64,000 nucleotides of DNA, taken from NCBI RefSeq assembly GCF_024746795.1, contig NZ_CP080524.1:310001-374000 (forward strand). The letters are read 5' to 3'. Each line of letters opens with the position of its first letter. Positions within the stretch are counted from its first letter, which is position 1. Under the pieces are notes generated by a model, which was not told where the DNA came from, did not search any database, and saw nothing but the letters and a program-made list of their open reading frames with translations. Of the stretch, positions 7,480 to 21,136 are shown one piece after another. The position numbers and the translations under genes were made by a program. This DNA comes from Mesorhizobium sp. AR10. GTDB lineage: Bacteria > Pseudomonadota > Alphaproteobacteria > Rhizobiales > Rhizobiaceae.

Positions 7480-8700
7480 ATGAGACGGGTCGTAGTCACA
7501 GGCCTCGGCATCGTGTCGTCGATCGGCAACAATGCCAACGAGGTGCAGACCTCGCTCCATGATGCCAAATCCGGCATCAGCTTTTCCGATTCCTTCGCCG
7601 AGCATGGCTTCCGTTGCCAGGTCTGGGGAGCGCCATCGCTCGACCCGTCCGCCATGATCGACCGTCGCGCCATGCGCTTCCTAAGCCAAGGTGCTGCCTG
7701 GAACCACGTCGCCATGGATCAGGCGATTGCGGATGCCGGCCTTGGCGAGAACGACATCACCAACGAGCGCACCGGCATCGTCATGGGCTCGGGCGGACCG
7801 TCCACCAGAACCATCGTCGAGGCGGCCGAAACCACGCTCAAGAACGGCAGCCCCAAGCGCATCGGGCCGTTCGCGGTGCCGAAAGCGATGTCGTCGACCG
7901 CTTCGGCGACGCTCGCCACCTGGTTCAAGATTCACGGCGTCAACTATTCGATCTCTTCGGCCTGCTCGACCTCGGCCCATTGCATCGGCAATGGCTACGA
8001 ACTGATCCACTGGGGCAAGCAGGACATGGTCTTTGCCGGCGGCCACGAGGATCTCGACTGGACGATGTCGGACCTGTTCGATGCGATGGGCGCCATGTCG
8101 TCCAAGTTCAACGACCGGGCATCGGCCGCCTCGCGCGCCTATGATGTCAATCGCGACGGTTTCGTCATTGCCGGCGGCGCCGGCGTGCTGGTTCTGGAAG
8201 AGCTGGAGCATGCCAAGGCGCGCGGCGCCAAGATCTATGCCGAGATCGTCGGCTATGGCGCGACCTCCGATGGCTACGACATGGTGGCGCCCTCGGGTGA
8301 AGGCGCGGTGCGCTGCATGCGGCAGGCACTGGCGACCGTCTCTTCGCCGGTCGACTACATCAACACGCACGGCACCTCGACGCCGGTCGGCGACTCCAAG
8401 GAAATGGGCGCGATCCGCGAGGTGTTCGGCGACAAGATACCTTTCATCACCTCGACGAAATCGCTGACCGGCCACTCGCTGGGTGCGGCCGGCGTGCAGG
8501 AATCGATCTATTCGATCCTGATGATGCAAGGCGGCTTCATCGGCGAAAGCGCCCATATCGAGACCCTCGATCCGGAATTCGAGGGCATGCCGATCGTGCG
8601 ACAGCGCATCGATAACGCCAGGATCGACACTGTTTTGTCCAATTCGTTCGGTTTCGGTGGCACCAACGCAACGCTGATTTTCCAGCGCTATTCCGCATAA
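7480..8700 (+). CDS. fabB: 3-oxoacyl-ACP synthase I
   Basis: FabB condenses malonyl-ACP with the cis-3-decenoyl-ACP made by FabA, committing it to unsaturated fatty acid synthesis. The 406-residue protein shows the Cys-His-His triad: Cys162 in SSACSTSAH, His in [11 protein letters not shown] and His in [10 protein letters not shown], with the glycine-rich GFGGTNATL at the end. ATG 7480 has GGAAGGAG upstream; the frame is open further upstream but the extension overlaps fabA and is not conserved in character. fabI follows after 12 bases. Confidence 0.97.
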   Translation: MRRVVVTGLGIVSSIGNNANEVQTSLHDAKSGISFSDSFAEHGFRCQVWGAPSLDPSAMIDRRAMRFLSQGAAWNHVAMDQAIADAGLGENDITNERTGIVMGSGGPSTRTIVEAAETTLKNGSPKRIGPFAVPKAMSSTASATLATWFKIHGVNYSISSACSTSAHCIGNGYELIHWGKQDMVFAGGHEDLDWTMSDLFDAMGAMSSKFNDRASAASRAYDVNRDGFVIAGGAGVLVLEELEHAKARGAKIYAEIVGYGATSDGYDMVAPSGEGAVRCMRQALATVSSPVDYINTHGTSTPVGDSKEMGAIREVFGDKIPFITSTKSLTGHSLGAAGVQESIYSILMMQGGFIGESAHIETLDPEFEGMPIVRQRIDNARIDTVLSNSFGFGGTNATLIFQRYSA

Positions 8701-8712
8701 GGATTGCCAGCC

Positions 8713-9525
8713 ATGGACGGACTGATGAAGGGCAAGCGCGGGCTTGTCATGGGTGTCGCCAACGACCATTCGATCGCTTGGGGCATCGCCCGGAAATTGT
8801 CTGAACATGGGGCGGAACTCGCCTTCACCTATCAGGGCGATGCCTTCGGGCGTCGGGTCAAGCCACTCGCCGAGAAGATTGGCGCGGCGCTGGTCGTCCA
8901 CTGCGATGTCGAAGACAGCGCGTCGGTCGCTGCCACATTCGAGACCTTGGGCAAGGAATGGGGCGGGCTCGACTTCGTCGTCCATGCCATCGGCTTTTCC
9001 GACAAGAACGAGCTGAAGGGCCTCTACGCCGACACCAGCCGCGACAATTTCACCCGCACCATGATCATCTCCTGCTACTCCTTCACCGAAGTCGCCCGCC
9101 ATGCCGCCGCGCTGATGAAGGACGGCGGCTCGATGATCACGCTGACCTATGCCGGCTCCGTCCGCGTCATGCCGAACTACAACGTCATGGGCGTCGCCAA
9201 GGCCGGGCTCGAGGCCAGTGTCCGCTATCTGGCCAACGACTATGGGCCGCGCGGCATCAGGGTGAACGGCATATCGGCGGGACCGGTGCGAACGCTGGCG
9301 GGTGCCGGGATTTCGGACGCGCGCCACATGTTTTCCTACCAGCAGCGCAACTCGCCACTGCGCCGTACGGTGACCATCGACGAGGTCGGTGGTTCCGCGC
9401 TCTACCTTCTGTCGGACCTGTCGTCGGGTGTCACCGGCGAAATCCACTATGTCGATTCCGGCTATCACATCGTCTCCATGCCGACGCTCGACGAGTTGAA
9501 GCAGACGGATGGCGGGCGGGACTAG
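8713..9525 (+). CDS. fabI: Enoyl-ACP reductase (NADH)
   Basis: FabI carries out the last reduction of each fatty-acid elongation cycle and is the triclosan target in many bacteria. The 270-residue short-chain-dehydrogenase-like protein has the FabI-type nucleotide loop GVANDHSIAWGIA near residues 13-25, the active-site Tyr and Lys in NYNVMGVAKAG, and ISAGPVRTLA. ATG 8713 has AAGGA nine bases upstream; an in-frame TTG at 8704 is less likely. It is third in the fabA-fabB-fabI operon. A weak 7-bp hairpin (9553-9581) lies between it and the next gene. Confidence 0.96.
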   Translation: MDGLMKGKRGLVMGVANDHSIAWGIARKLSEHGAELAFTYQGDAFGRRVKPLAEKIGAALVVHCDVEDSASVAATFETLGKEWGGLDFVVHAIGFSDKNELKGLYADTSRDNFTRTMIISCYSFTEVARHAAALMKDGGSMITLTYAGSVRVMPNYNVMGVAKAGLEASVRYLANDYGPRGIRVNGISAGPVRTLAGAGISDARHMFSYQQRNSPLRRTVTIDEVGGSALYLLSDLSSGVTGEIHYVDSGYHIVSMPTLDELKQTDGGRD

Positions 9526-9611
9526 TTCGGCCCGGTAAAATTAGATGCATCGGCGGAAACTCATTTTAAGGAGATTTCCGCTAGAAGTTCCCGTAACTTA
9601 GGGACTCTGCA

Positions 9612-11162
9612 ATGCGTGCCGTCAGCAACCCAAAGCGAACACCTGTGTTCCGGCTGCTCACAGTCGCCAGCTCGGGCATGGGCAGTTTCGTCCTCGGGCT
9701 CTGGGGCCTGAAGCTCGGTTTCGGCGACGATCTTATCGGCATGCAGGCAGAAACAGTGGTCGGCATCACGTCGGCACTTTGTGCGCTCGCCGCCGCCGGA
9801 GCCGCCTTGTCCTTCTTCGCTGGCGTCGATGAATCGGTCGAGTACGTCGTCAATGAAACCCATTTCGACAAGCTGACCGGCCTGCTGGCGCGCCCGGCGA
9901 TGGTCGGCAAGATAGGCGAGGCCGCGTCTGCGACGATCAAGACCGGCGAGCCGATGTTTCTGATCGATATCGACATCGATCGCTTCAAGCAGATCAACGA
10001 CGCCATCGGCTACAGCAATGGCGACGAGCTGATCCGCGCCTTCACCAAGCGACTCAAGGCTTGCATGCCCGAAGGTGTGCTGATGGGACGTATCGGCGCC
10101 GGCGAATTCGCGGTGCTGCTGCCGGATCACGAGATCCGAGGATCCATGGAAAAGGTGGTCGAGAAGCTCATCGACGAGATGATGCAGCCCTATCAGCTCA
10201 ACTCCCACCTGCAATCGGTCGGCCTTTCGGTTGGCATCGTGGCGATACCCAAGGACGGCGTCGAGCCTGTCCTCGTCCTGCGCCGTTCCAATCTGGCGCT
10301 GCAGAATGCGCGCGCCAGCGGGGTGGGCAACTGGTCGGTCTTCCATGCCGATCTGGGCAGGGTGGCGGATTATCGCCAGTGGATCGAATCCGAACTGCAC
10401 ACTGCGTTCGATCGCGGTGATTTCGACCTTCACTACCAGCCGCAGCTCGACCTGCCGAGCGGCCGCATCATCGGTTACGAAGCGCTCATTCGCTGGAAGC
10501 ACCCGGAACGCGGCATGATACCGCCGATGGAGTTCATTCCGATCGCGGAAGAAACCGGGATGATCGGCCCGATCGGCGAATGGGTGCTGCGCAAGGCCTG
10601 CAGCGACGCCCGTCACCTGCCAGCGGAGTGCTTCGTCGCCGTCAACATTTCGCCCGTGCAGTTCATGACCAAGGATTTCGTCGGCATCGTGCGCGAGACG
10701 ATGGCAAGCACCGGCATCAAGCCGTCGCGGCTGGAGCTGGAAGTGACCGAGACGGCGATGATGCAGGATCGCGACCGCGCCGCCATCATCCTGCGGCAGC
10801 TTGCCGACATGGGCATCTCGGTGGCCATCGACGATTTCGGCACCGGTTATTCCAATCTAAGCTATCTGATCGATTTTGCGTTCGGCAAGCTGAAGATCGA
10901 CCGCTCTTTCGTCAGCCGCATCGACACCGATGCCAGCTCCGGCGCGGTTGTCTCGACCATCGTCGGGCTTTCGCGGGCGCTTGGCGTCAGCATCATCGCC
11001 GAAGGCGTCGAGACCGAAAACCAGGCGACGCTGCTCAGGGCAGCCGGCTGCGAAGTGATGCAAGGTTTTCTGTTCGGCCGACCGGCGCCACTGGCGATCA
11101 AACCTGGCGAGGTCCGCACGATCGTCAGCATGCGCGAGCCGCGCGTCGCCAGCGTTCACTGA
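9612..11162 (+). CDS. Membrane-anchored GGDEF/EAL cyclic-di-GMP protein
   Basis: A 516-residue protein with two N-terminal hydrophobic segments (about 13-31 and 47-70), a GGDEF domain (about 85-250) and an EAL domain (about 255-505). The diguanylate cyclase signature is degenerate, GAGEF at 162-166, so cyclase activity is doubtful. The EAL domain keeps YEALIRW (289-295), NISPVQF, the ELEVTE segment and DDFGTGYSNL (about 407-416), so phosphodiesterase activity is plausible, perhaps with GTP binding by the GGDEF domain as activator. The input signal is unknown. It converges with the RsmC-like gene. Confidence 0.9.
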   Translation: MRAVSNPKRTPVFRLLTVASSGMGSFVLGLWGLKLGFGDDLIGMQAETVVGITSALCALAAAGAALSFFAGVDESVEYVVNETHFDKLTGLLARPAMVGKIGEAASATIKTGEPMFLIDIDIDRFKQINDAIGYSNGDELIRAFTKRLKACMPEGVLMGRIGAGEFAVLLPDHEIRGSMEKVVEKLIDEMMQPYQLNSHLQSVGLSVGIVAIPKDGVEPVLVLRRSNLALQNARASGVGNWSVFHADLGRVADYRQWIESELHTAFDRGDFDLHYQPQLDLPSGRIIGYEALIRWKHPERGMIPPMEFIPIAEETGMIGPIGEWVLRKACSDARHLPAECFVAVNISPVQFMTKDFVGIVRETMASTGIKPSRLELEVTETAMMQDRDRAAIILRQLADMGISVAIDDFGTGYSNLSYLIDFAFGKLKIDRSFVSRIDTDASSGAVVSTIVGLSRALGVSIIAEGVETENQATLLRAAGCEVMQGFLFGRPAPLAIKPGEVRTIVSMREPRVASVH

Positions 11163-11179
11163 GCCCTGTTCACTTTGCT

Positions 11180-12193
11180 TCATCGACGGGCGGCAAAGAC
11201 CTTGAACATGCCGTCGCGGGCAATCTCGACGTGGCTGGAAAAGGCCGCGGCCAGCACCGGCTCGTAGGGAAGCTGGCGGTTCGCCACCATGTAAAGCCGC
11301 CCACCCGGCTTCAGCGCCTTGCCTGCCGCGCGGATCATGCCGGCGCCGATCTCCGGTTCGGTCGCCCGGCTGCGGTGGAAGGGCGGGTTCATAACGATCG
11401 CATCATAGCGCCGCTCGACGGCTTCGCTCAGCAGATCTATCCAGAAGAAGCCTGGTGCCGGGGCTGTGCTGCTGATGTTACCCTTGGCCGCTTCAAGCGA
11501 GGCGAAGTCCGCCTCGTAGAGGTCGAGCCCCGATATGCCGGGCGAGCGCGCTGCAACCTCGGCCGCCACATAGCCCCAGCCGGCGCAGAAATCGGCTATG
11601 CTGCCACGCAGGTCGATGGGCAGATTATCCACCAGCAATTTCGAACCGGTGTCGATCCTGTCGAAGGAAAACATGCCCGGTGCCGTGTGGAAACGGCCGT
11701 CAACCAGCAAGGCAGGATTGGCGGTGCGCAGGTTTTCCGCAGCTTCCCTATCCGCGGGACGGCGAAACCAGAAGGCGATGCCGTGATATTTCGGCAGATG
11801 GCCTTCAAGCGGCACAAGCTCGTCAATGCGCTTGCGCAGGCTGGCGATGCCCTCAGCCTTGCCGCCGGCAACGACGACCGATCCGCCTGATGCCACGCGC
11901 TCAAGGGCCTCAGCGATGCGCAATTCGTTCAGGCCGCGATGCCGACCGGCCAGCACGAGCGCGGCATCGAACCCGTCGCCCTCAGTTTGCGGCGTAACGG
12001 CGAAGTCCGCCGCCTGCAGCGCTCGAAAATACGGCCGGAAGCCTTGCACCAGATGCAGCGTGGCCTCGAAACCGTGAGGTGGCCGCTGGCCGGGCTCGGC
12101 GCCGAGAAAGAGGACGCGCTCACCCTTCCGCGGCAAGGCGACGGCCTCAGCCTCGAATGGATGGAAAAGCGTCTTCAACGCCTCAGCAGACAT
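11180..12193 (-). CDS. rsmC: RsmC-like 16S rRNA guanine-N2 methyltransferase
   Basis: A class I SAM-dependent methyltransferase of 337 residues with the duplicated-domain size of RsmC/RlmG proteins. The C-terminal catalytic domain has the SAM-binding region IADFCAGWGYVAAEVA and the base-methylation motif NPPFHRSRATEPEIG; the N-terminal half looks like the degenerate copy. RsmC modifies G1207 of 16S rRNA, while RlmG relatives modify 23S rRNA, and sequence alone does not settle which. It starts 70 bases downstream of the pnp stop, after a likely terminator, so it probably has its own promoter. Confidence 0.75.
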   Translation of the reverse strand: MSAEALKTLFHPFEAEAVALPRKGERVLFLGAEPGQRPPHGFEATLHLVQGFRPYFRALQAADFAVTPQTEGDGFDAALVLAGRHRGLNELRIAEALERVASGGSVVVAGGKAEGIASLRKRIDELVPLEGHLPKYHGIAFWFRRPADREAAENLRTANPALLVDGRFHTAPGMFSFDRIDTGSKLLVDNLPIDLRGSIADFCAGWGYVAAEVAARSPGISGLDLYEADFASLEAAKGNISSTAPAPGFFWIDLLSEAVERRYDAIVMNPPFHRSRATEPEIGAGMIRAAGKALKPGGRLYMVANRQLPYEPVLAAAFSSHVEIARDGMFKVFAARR

Positions 12194-12210
12194 TCCCGTG
12201 CCCCTTCAAA

Positions 12211-12240
12211 TGAAAACGGGCGCGACATCCGCCGCGCCCG
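12211..12240 (-). terminator. Intrinsic terminator after pnp
   Basis: CGGGCGCG (12217-12224) pairs with CGCGCCCG (12233-12240) across an 8-base loop. Read on the minus strand, the 8-bp GC stem is followed by TTTTCATTT. It lies 24 bases after the pnp stop and just before rsmC. Confidence 0.75.
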
Positions 12241-12263
12241 CTTCGATTACGCTATCCGACCGT

Positions 12264-14411
<2,148 letters not shown>

Positions 14412-14429
14412 GTCTTGTCCTTTATACGC

Positions 14430-14471
14430 GGAAAGGGCCACGCCGTTTCACGGTGCGCGGATGCCCTTTCC
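14430..14471 (-). promoter_or_regulatory. pnp leader hairpin next to the ribosome site
   Basis: GGAAAGGGC (14430-14438) pairs with GCCCTTTCC (14463-14471). The 24-base loop can itself form a small stem (GCCG/CGGT). It lies only a few bases upstream of the pnp Shine-Dalgarno sequence, a position suited to translational or processing control. Confidence 0.55.
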
Positions 14472-14579
14472 CTGGCTTCCTTTCTCGGGCAGCCACGGGC
14501 AAGACAACGGGAAGCTCGGGTAATCCGGCACAATGGCCGCGCGAGCGTCCTGCAATCCTGCCCCATGACCGTCCATGGG

Positions 14580-14613
14580 CGGTTTCGAGTGGCCCTCTGC
14601 ATGCTCGAAACCG
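14580..14613 (-). promoter_or_regulatory. Hairpin in the rpsO-pnp spacer
   Basis: CGGTTTCGAG (14580-14589) pairs perfectly with CTCGAAACCG (14604-14613) across a 14-base loop, giving a 10-bp stem. It may be part of an RNase III-processed leader of pnp; this is an inference from the E. coli arrangement. Confidence 0.5.
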
Positions 14614-14647
14614 GGTTTGGCCAATCGATGCGACTGGCCGAATGCGC

Positions 14648-14681
14648 GACCGGCGGGCTCTCCGAAGAAAGCCCGCCGGTC
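14648..14681 (-). terminator. GC-rich hairpin just after rpsO
   Basis: GACCGGCGGGCT (14648-14659) and AGCCCGCCGGTC (14670-14681) form a perfect 12-bp stem with a 10-base loop, beginning 6 bases after the rpsO stop. No T-run follows on the minus strand, so it may be a partial terminator or a 3'-end-stabilising structure that lets some transcripts read on to pnp. Confidence 0.6.
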
Positions 14682-14687
14682 AATTCG

Positions 14688-14957
14688 TCAACGGCGCAGA
14701 CCGAGCTTCTCGATCAACGTCTGATAGCGCGCGTCGTCCTTGCGCTTGAGATAATCAAGCAGGCTGCGGCGCTGGGAGACGAGAGCGAGCAGACCACGGC
14801 GGGAATGGTTATCCTTCTTGTGGTCCTTGAAATGGTCGGTCAGGTTCTTGATGCGCTCGGAAAGGATGGCCACCTGGACTTCCGGGGACCCGGTATCGCC
14901 CTTGGCGGTTGCGAATTCACCCATCAATTCCTGTTTGCGCTCGGCAGTAATCGACAT
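14688..14957 (-). CDS. rpsO: 30S ribosomal protein S15
   Basis: S15 binds the central domain of 16S rRNA early in 30S assembly. The 89-residue protein has the full family sequence, from [15 protein letters not shown] through [14 protein letters not shown] and the loop [12 protein letters not shown] to [12 protein letters not shown]. Length is exactly typical. It precedes pnp, the classical rpsO-pnp order; a CorA gene sits between it and truB. Confidence 0.98.
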   Translation of the reverse strand: MSITAERKQELMGEFATAKGDTGSPEVQVAILSERIKNLTDHFKDHKKDNHSRRGLLALVSQRRSLLDYLKRKDDARYQTLIEKLGLRR

Positions 14958-15150
14958 CGTGTTTTTCCTTATCTGTTCGAGGAAACGGGTCGCCCTCAGC
15001 CGGGATGTCGTCCAGCAGGGGCCGGTGCAAGCAAAGCGTCATGGCGCTATGCTGCGGCGCGTATAGTGCAATTCCGGCCAAAACACCAGCCCAATTCACA
15101 AGCCGGCTTTGTCGCAGCATTTCGCGGCGAAAACCGAGATTTTCCTTTGT

Positions 15151-16245
15151 CTAAAGCCACTTCTTCCATCTGAAGAAGGCGATGAGCCCCATCGCGACAA
15201 CAAGCATGAAGACGAGTGCTGCCGGATAGCCATAGTAGGCCTTCAGCTCGGGCATGTTCCATGGCGAGGTGTCGGGGTCGAAGTTCATGCCCCACACACC
15301 GACGAGAAAGGTGAGCGGCATGAAGATGACCGAGACGATCGTCAGGTAGCTGATGACGTCGTTGGTACGCGCCTGGCTCAGCGACAGATGCATCTCGATC
15401 AGGCCGGTCAGCATCTCGCGCTGGGTTTCGACCAGTTCGATCAGGCGGAGCGAATGATCTAGTGTGTCGTTGAGGAAGATCTTGGTCTCGGCCTTCACAT
15501 AGGGCACGTCGTTGCGGATCAGCGTCGCCAGGGCATCGCGCATCGGCCAAAGCACCCCCTTCAGCACATTGGCATCGCGCCGCAATTCGTGAAGCTGCCG
15601 CATCTGGTGCTTGTGCGGCGTGTGCAGCATCTCGTCTTCGATACTGTCGACGATGTCGCTGGCAGTCTCGATCGGCGGGAAATAGCTGTCGACGATGGCG
15701 TCGATCAAGGCATAGGCGAGATAGTCGGCACCGCGTGCCCGTAGCCGGTTTGGCACCGAGCTTTCGATGCGCTTGCGCACAGGGTTGAACGGATCGCCCT
15801 CGCGCTCCTGGAAGGTGACGACGAAATTCCTGCCGAAGAAGACGGCGATCTGCTCGTAGCGGTGCGCCGTGACTTCGTCGATCATCCTGAGGACGACGAA
15901 GGCATGGTCCTCGAAGAAATCCACCTTCGGCCGCTGGCCGGTGTTGACGACATCCTCCAGCGCCAGCGGATGCAGGCTGAAGATGCTGCCGATCTCCTCG
16001 ATCAACGGGATGTTGGCAAGACCGGTACAGTCGAGCCAGATGACCGGCCAATGGTGGCAATGGGTGTTGAGGTCGTCGATACTGGCATTTTCGATCGTCC
16101 GGAATTTATCGGGCGAGATCAGTGTCAGCCGCAGTTCGGACCGTCGCGCCGCGGGGTCGGCGATCAGCGTGCCCGGCGAAGCACCGACCGGCGGTCGCCG
16201 CGTTGTCACCGGCGCCCGCTTCTTTACCGTCCCAGCCTTTGCCAT
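15151..16245 (-). CDS. corA: CorA-family magnesium/divalent cation transporter
   Basis: A 364-residue CorA-type channel protein: a large N-terminal cytoplasmic domain, then two C-terminal transmembrane segments (VISYLTIVSVIFMPLTFLVG and the segment ending GLIAFFRWKKWL) with the signature GMN in VWGMNFDPD between them. It ends in the basic RWKKWL tail. ATG 16245 (MAKAGTVKKR) is chosen because GAGGGG lies five bases upstream; the frame is open much further upstream as a shadow of truB. It lies between truB and rpsO, which are usually adjacent. Confidence 0.9.
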   Translation of the reverse strand: MAKAGTVKKRAPVTTRRPPVGASPGTLIADPAARRSELRLTLISPDKFRTIENASIDDLNTHCHHWPVIWLDCTGLANIPLIEEIGSIFSLHPLALEDVVNTGQRPKVDFFEDHAFVVLRMIDEVTAHRYEQIAVFFGRNFVVTFQEREGDPFNPVRKRIESSVPNRLRARGADYLAYALIDAIVDSYFPPIETASDIVDSIEDEMLHTPHKHQMRQLHELRRDANVLKGVLWPMRDALATLIRNDVPYVKAETKIFLNDTLDHSLRLIELVETQREMLTGLIEMHLSLSQARTNDVISYLTIVSVIFMPLTFLVGVWGMNFDPDTSPWNMPELKAYYGYPAALVFMLVVAMGLIAFFRWKKWL

Positions 16246-16288
16246 ATGCCCCTCAAGCGCAAACCTAACCGAAACTAGATGAGAACCC

Positions 16289-17266
16289 TCACCCGGCAAA
16301 GACCCGCTTCGGCTTGAACATGCCTTGCTCGATGGCGCCGATGGCGACCAGCTTGCCGCGCGCCGTGGCGCAGGCTTCCTCGGCTTCCACTGGCGCGTCG
16401 CGGCCGCGGATGATGACCGGATTGCCGAGACGGATCTTGGTTGCCGCGTCGTCGCTGATGGCGATCTGCGGCAGGCACTCGAGCGCCGCCGATGTGTCGA
16501 CCAGAAGCGCGTCGATGGCGCTGAAGTCGACCGGCATCTCGACCGCTTCGGCAACCTCCGCTGATTCCGGGCTTTCGTCGCCCTGTTCGCCGAAACGGGC
16601 GGCCTCCAGCTCGGCGATGGTGACGAAGTCCTCCTGCGTGAACGGCTCGACCTCGACCCGGCGCAGCTCGGAAATATGGCCGAAGCAACCGAGGTCGCGG
16701 CCCATGTCGCGGGCCAGCGAGCGCACGTAAGTGCCCTTGCCGCATTCGACCTCGAAGATCGTCTGGTCGGCACCATGCTCGATCAGATCGAGGCGGCCAA
16801 TCTCGACTTCGCGGGCCGGAATGTCGACCGTCGCGCCCTCGCGGGCAAGGTCATAGGCACGCTCGCCTGATATCTTGATGGCCGAGAATTGCGGCGGCGT
16901 CTGCATGATGACGCCGGTGTATTTCGGCATCAGCGCCAGCACATCGGCTTTTGCCGGACGCCGGTCGGAACTCTGGGTCACCGGACCTTCGAGGTCGTCG
17001 GTCGACCGCTCGTCACCCCAGGCGACCGTAAAGCGATAGATCTTGGCGCCGTCCTGGACGTAAGGCACGGTCTTGGTGGCCTCGCCGAGCGCGATCGGCA
17101 GCATGCCGGACGCCAGCGGATCGAGCGTGCCGGCATGGCCGGCCTTTTCCGCCTGGAACAGCCACTTGATCTTGGAGACGGCCTCGGTCGAGCCCATGCC
17201 GACGGGCTTGTCCAGCACCAGCCAGCCGGAGATCGGCCGGCCCTTCTTTTTGCCGCGACGCCCCAC
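16289..17266 (-). CDS. truB: tRNA pseudouridine-55 synthase
   Basis: TruB isomerises U55 in the T-loop of tRNAs. The 325-residue protein has the catalytic motif [11 protein letters not shown] (Asp in TLD), the KIYRF segment and [13 protein letters not shown]. The start is GTG 17266, whose first base is the last base of the rbfA TAG stop, so translation is probably coupled. The C-terminal part resembles a PUA-like tail. It is the last gene of the rimP-to-truB block before corA. Confidence 0.96.
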   Translation of the reverse strand: MGRRGKKKGRPISGWLVLDKPVGMGSTEAVSKIKWLFQAEKAGHAGTLDPLASGMLPIALGEATKTVPYVQDGAKIYRFTVAWGDERSTDDLEGPVTQSSDRRPAKADVLALMPKYTGVIMQTPPQFSAIKISGERAYDLAREGATVDIPAREVEIGRLDLIEHGADQTIFEVECGKGTYVRSLARDMGRDLGCFGHISELRRVEVEPFTQEDFVTIAELEAARFGEQGDESPESAEVAEAVEMPVDFSAIDALLVDTSAALECLPQIAISDDAATKIRLGNPVIIRGRDAPVEAEEACATARGKLVAIGAIEQGMFKPKRVFAG

Positions 17267-17685
17267 TATTTGGTGTCCTTGTCTTCTTTGTTGTCTTCGG
17301 GACCAAGATCGCGCGCCACTTCGGGCGATTTCAGCAAATCGTTGATCCTGGCGAAATTGTCGAACGAAGTGTCGAGTTTGAAGCGGAACTCAGGCATGAA
17401 CTTCATCTGCCGCAGCGCGCCGGAAACGCGGCCGCGCACGAATTTTGCGTGCTTGTTGAGCGCTTCGACCACCGCGTCGGTATCCTTGGCGCCGAGCGGC
17501 GAGACGAAAGCGGTGGCGACCTTCAGGTCAGGCGACATGCGCACTTCCGAGACCGACACCACGGTATTCTCGATCAGCGGATCGATGATCTCACCCCGCT
17601 GCAAGGTTTCGGACAGGGCATGGCGCACCTGTTCGGCGACGCGCAGCATGCGCTGGGATGGACTTGAGGTGGTTGGACGGGGCAT
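17266..17685 (-). CDS. rbfA: 30S ribosome-binding factor A
   Basis: RbfA is a KH-fold factor that binds immature 30S subunits and is needed for 16S 5'-end processing. The 139-residue protein contains [40 protein letters not shown] and [18 protein letters not shown], all typical. ATG 17685 ([13 protein letters not shown]) is chosen over an upstream in-frame start. It lies between infB and truB, overlapping truB by one base. A palindromic repeat is in the 195-base gap to infB. Confidence 0.95.
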   Translation of the reverse strand: MPRPTTSSPSQRMLRVAEQVRHALSETLQRGEIIDPLIENTVVSVSEVRMSPDLKVATAFVSPLGAKDTDAVVEALNKHAKFVRGRVSGALRQMKFMPEFRFKLDTSFDNFARINDLLKSPEVARDLGPEDNKEDKDTK

Positions 17686-17785
17686 TTTTCTCAATCCTGA
17701 AATCGTGAGGCACGGGATGGGACCGCACCGCATGTCTCATAAAGCGCGTCGAAGGGGCCGTGCGACGCTTTAAGCTATTGTTTTT

Positions 17786-17823
17786 ATGCATGTCGTTGTC
17801 CCAAGCTTTTGGGCGACATGCAT
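17786..17823. repeat. Palindromic intergenic repeat, copy 2
   Basis: Arms ATGCATGTCG (17786-17795) and CGACATGCAT (17814-17823), with inner CCCAA (17800-17804) and TTGGG (17809-17813), form a 38-base hairpin in the infB-rbfA gap. It matches the 50-base copy at 4296-4345 except for a shortened centre. Just left of it, AAAGCG...GTCG (17743-17752) and CGACGCTTT (17764-17772) form another inverted repeat that may belong to the same element. Confidence 0.85.
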
Positions 17824-17880
17824 TGGTTTGGGCGGCGGCCTTTCGACCACCGCCTGATTTGAACGACAGGATGCTCGAAC

Positions 17881-20447
<2,567 letters not shown>

Positions 20448-20451
<4 letters not shown>

Positions 20452-21098
20452 TCCATATCCTCTGCGGCATCATCTTCGTCAGCAACGGCCGCAAGCATTG
20501 CCAGATCGTCCGGGGTACCGCCCCGATATCGGTCGAGCGCAACCATGCGCTTCTGGACCGCCTTGCCCGCGTCTCCCGCGAGAACGGCAGCATGTATCAC
20601 ATTTGTACCCCCCAATGCCAAGCTCAACTCGGCCTCGGAGAAAAGTTTGTAAGCAAGGATGGCGGGCCCGCCGAGATGGACGGTCGCCCGTCTCGCCTGG
20701 CTGATCTTGCGCACGCCATCGTCGGACGCTTCTGCCGCATGGAGCACGAAAAGCGCCAGCCCGCCGCGCACCGCGCTCTCGACCTTGGTAGCCCCAAGAG
20801 CGATTGCGCCTGCCTTGCGGGAAAGGCCCAGCATGCCCAGAGCAGCTCTGGAAAGCAGCCCGTCAACCATGCTGCCGAGATCGGGCGCCACGGTCACTTG
20901 CGCCTTGAAGGCGCGGGCAAACAGATTTTTCGCCGCCGCCTTGTCGATATGTAGGCGGTCGGCGCTCACCCAACAACCACGGCCGGGCAGGTTTCTCTTG
21001 ATATCCGGAACGACGGCCGAATCCGGGCCGACGACGAAACGGATCAGTTCATCCGGTTCGGCCTGTTTGCGGGTGACGATGCAGGTGCGATCGTTCAT
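20448..21098 (-). CDS. YlxR-L7Ae fusion RNA-binding protein
   Basis: A 216-residue protein made of an N-terminal YlxR (DUF448) domain, with [19 protein letters not shown] and PGRGCWVSA (about 1-75), and a C-terminal L7Ae/YlxQ-like domain with [17 protein letters not shown] (about 95-185). YlxR-type proteins have been linked to RNase P regulation and nucleoid binding, and L7Ae-like proteins bind kink-turn RNA. The fused form between nusA and infB is usual in alphaproteobacteria. ATG 21098 is preferred to TTG 21107. It overlaps infB by four bases. Confidence 0.9.
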
Positions 21099-21136
21099 CT
21101 CGTCCAAGGGCGGGTTCGGTGCGATGCGGTTTCACC

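Noticed and set aside
7681..9468. A 595-codon minus-strand frame opposite fabB and fabI
   Set aside because: Antisense shadow of two clearly identified enzymes; no recognisable domain.
9553..9581. GCGGAAA/TTTCCGC inverted repeat after fabI as a terminator
   Set aside because: Seven-base stem with a 15-base loop and no T-run; too weak to call.
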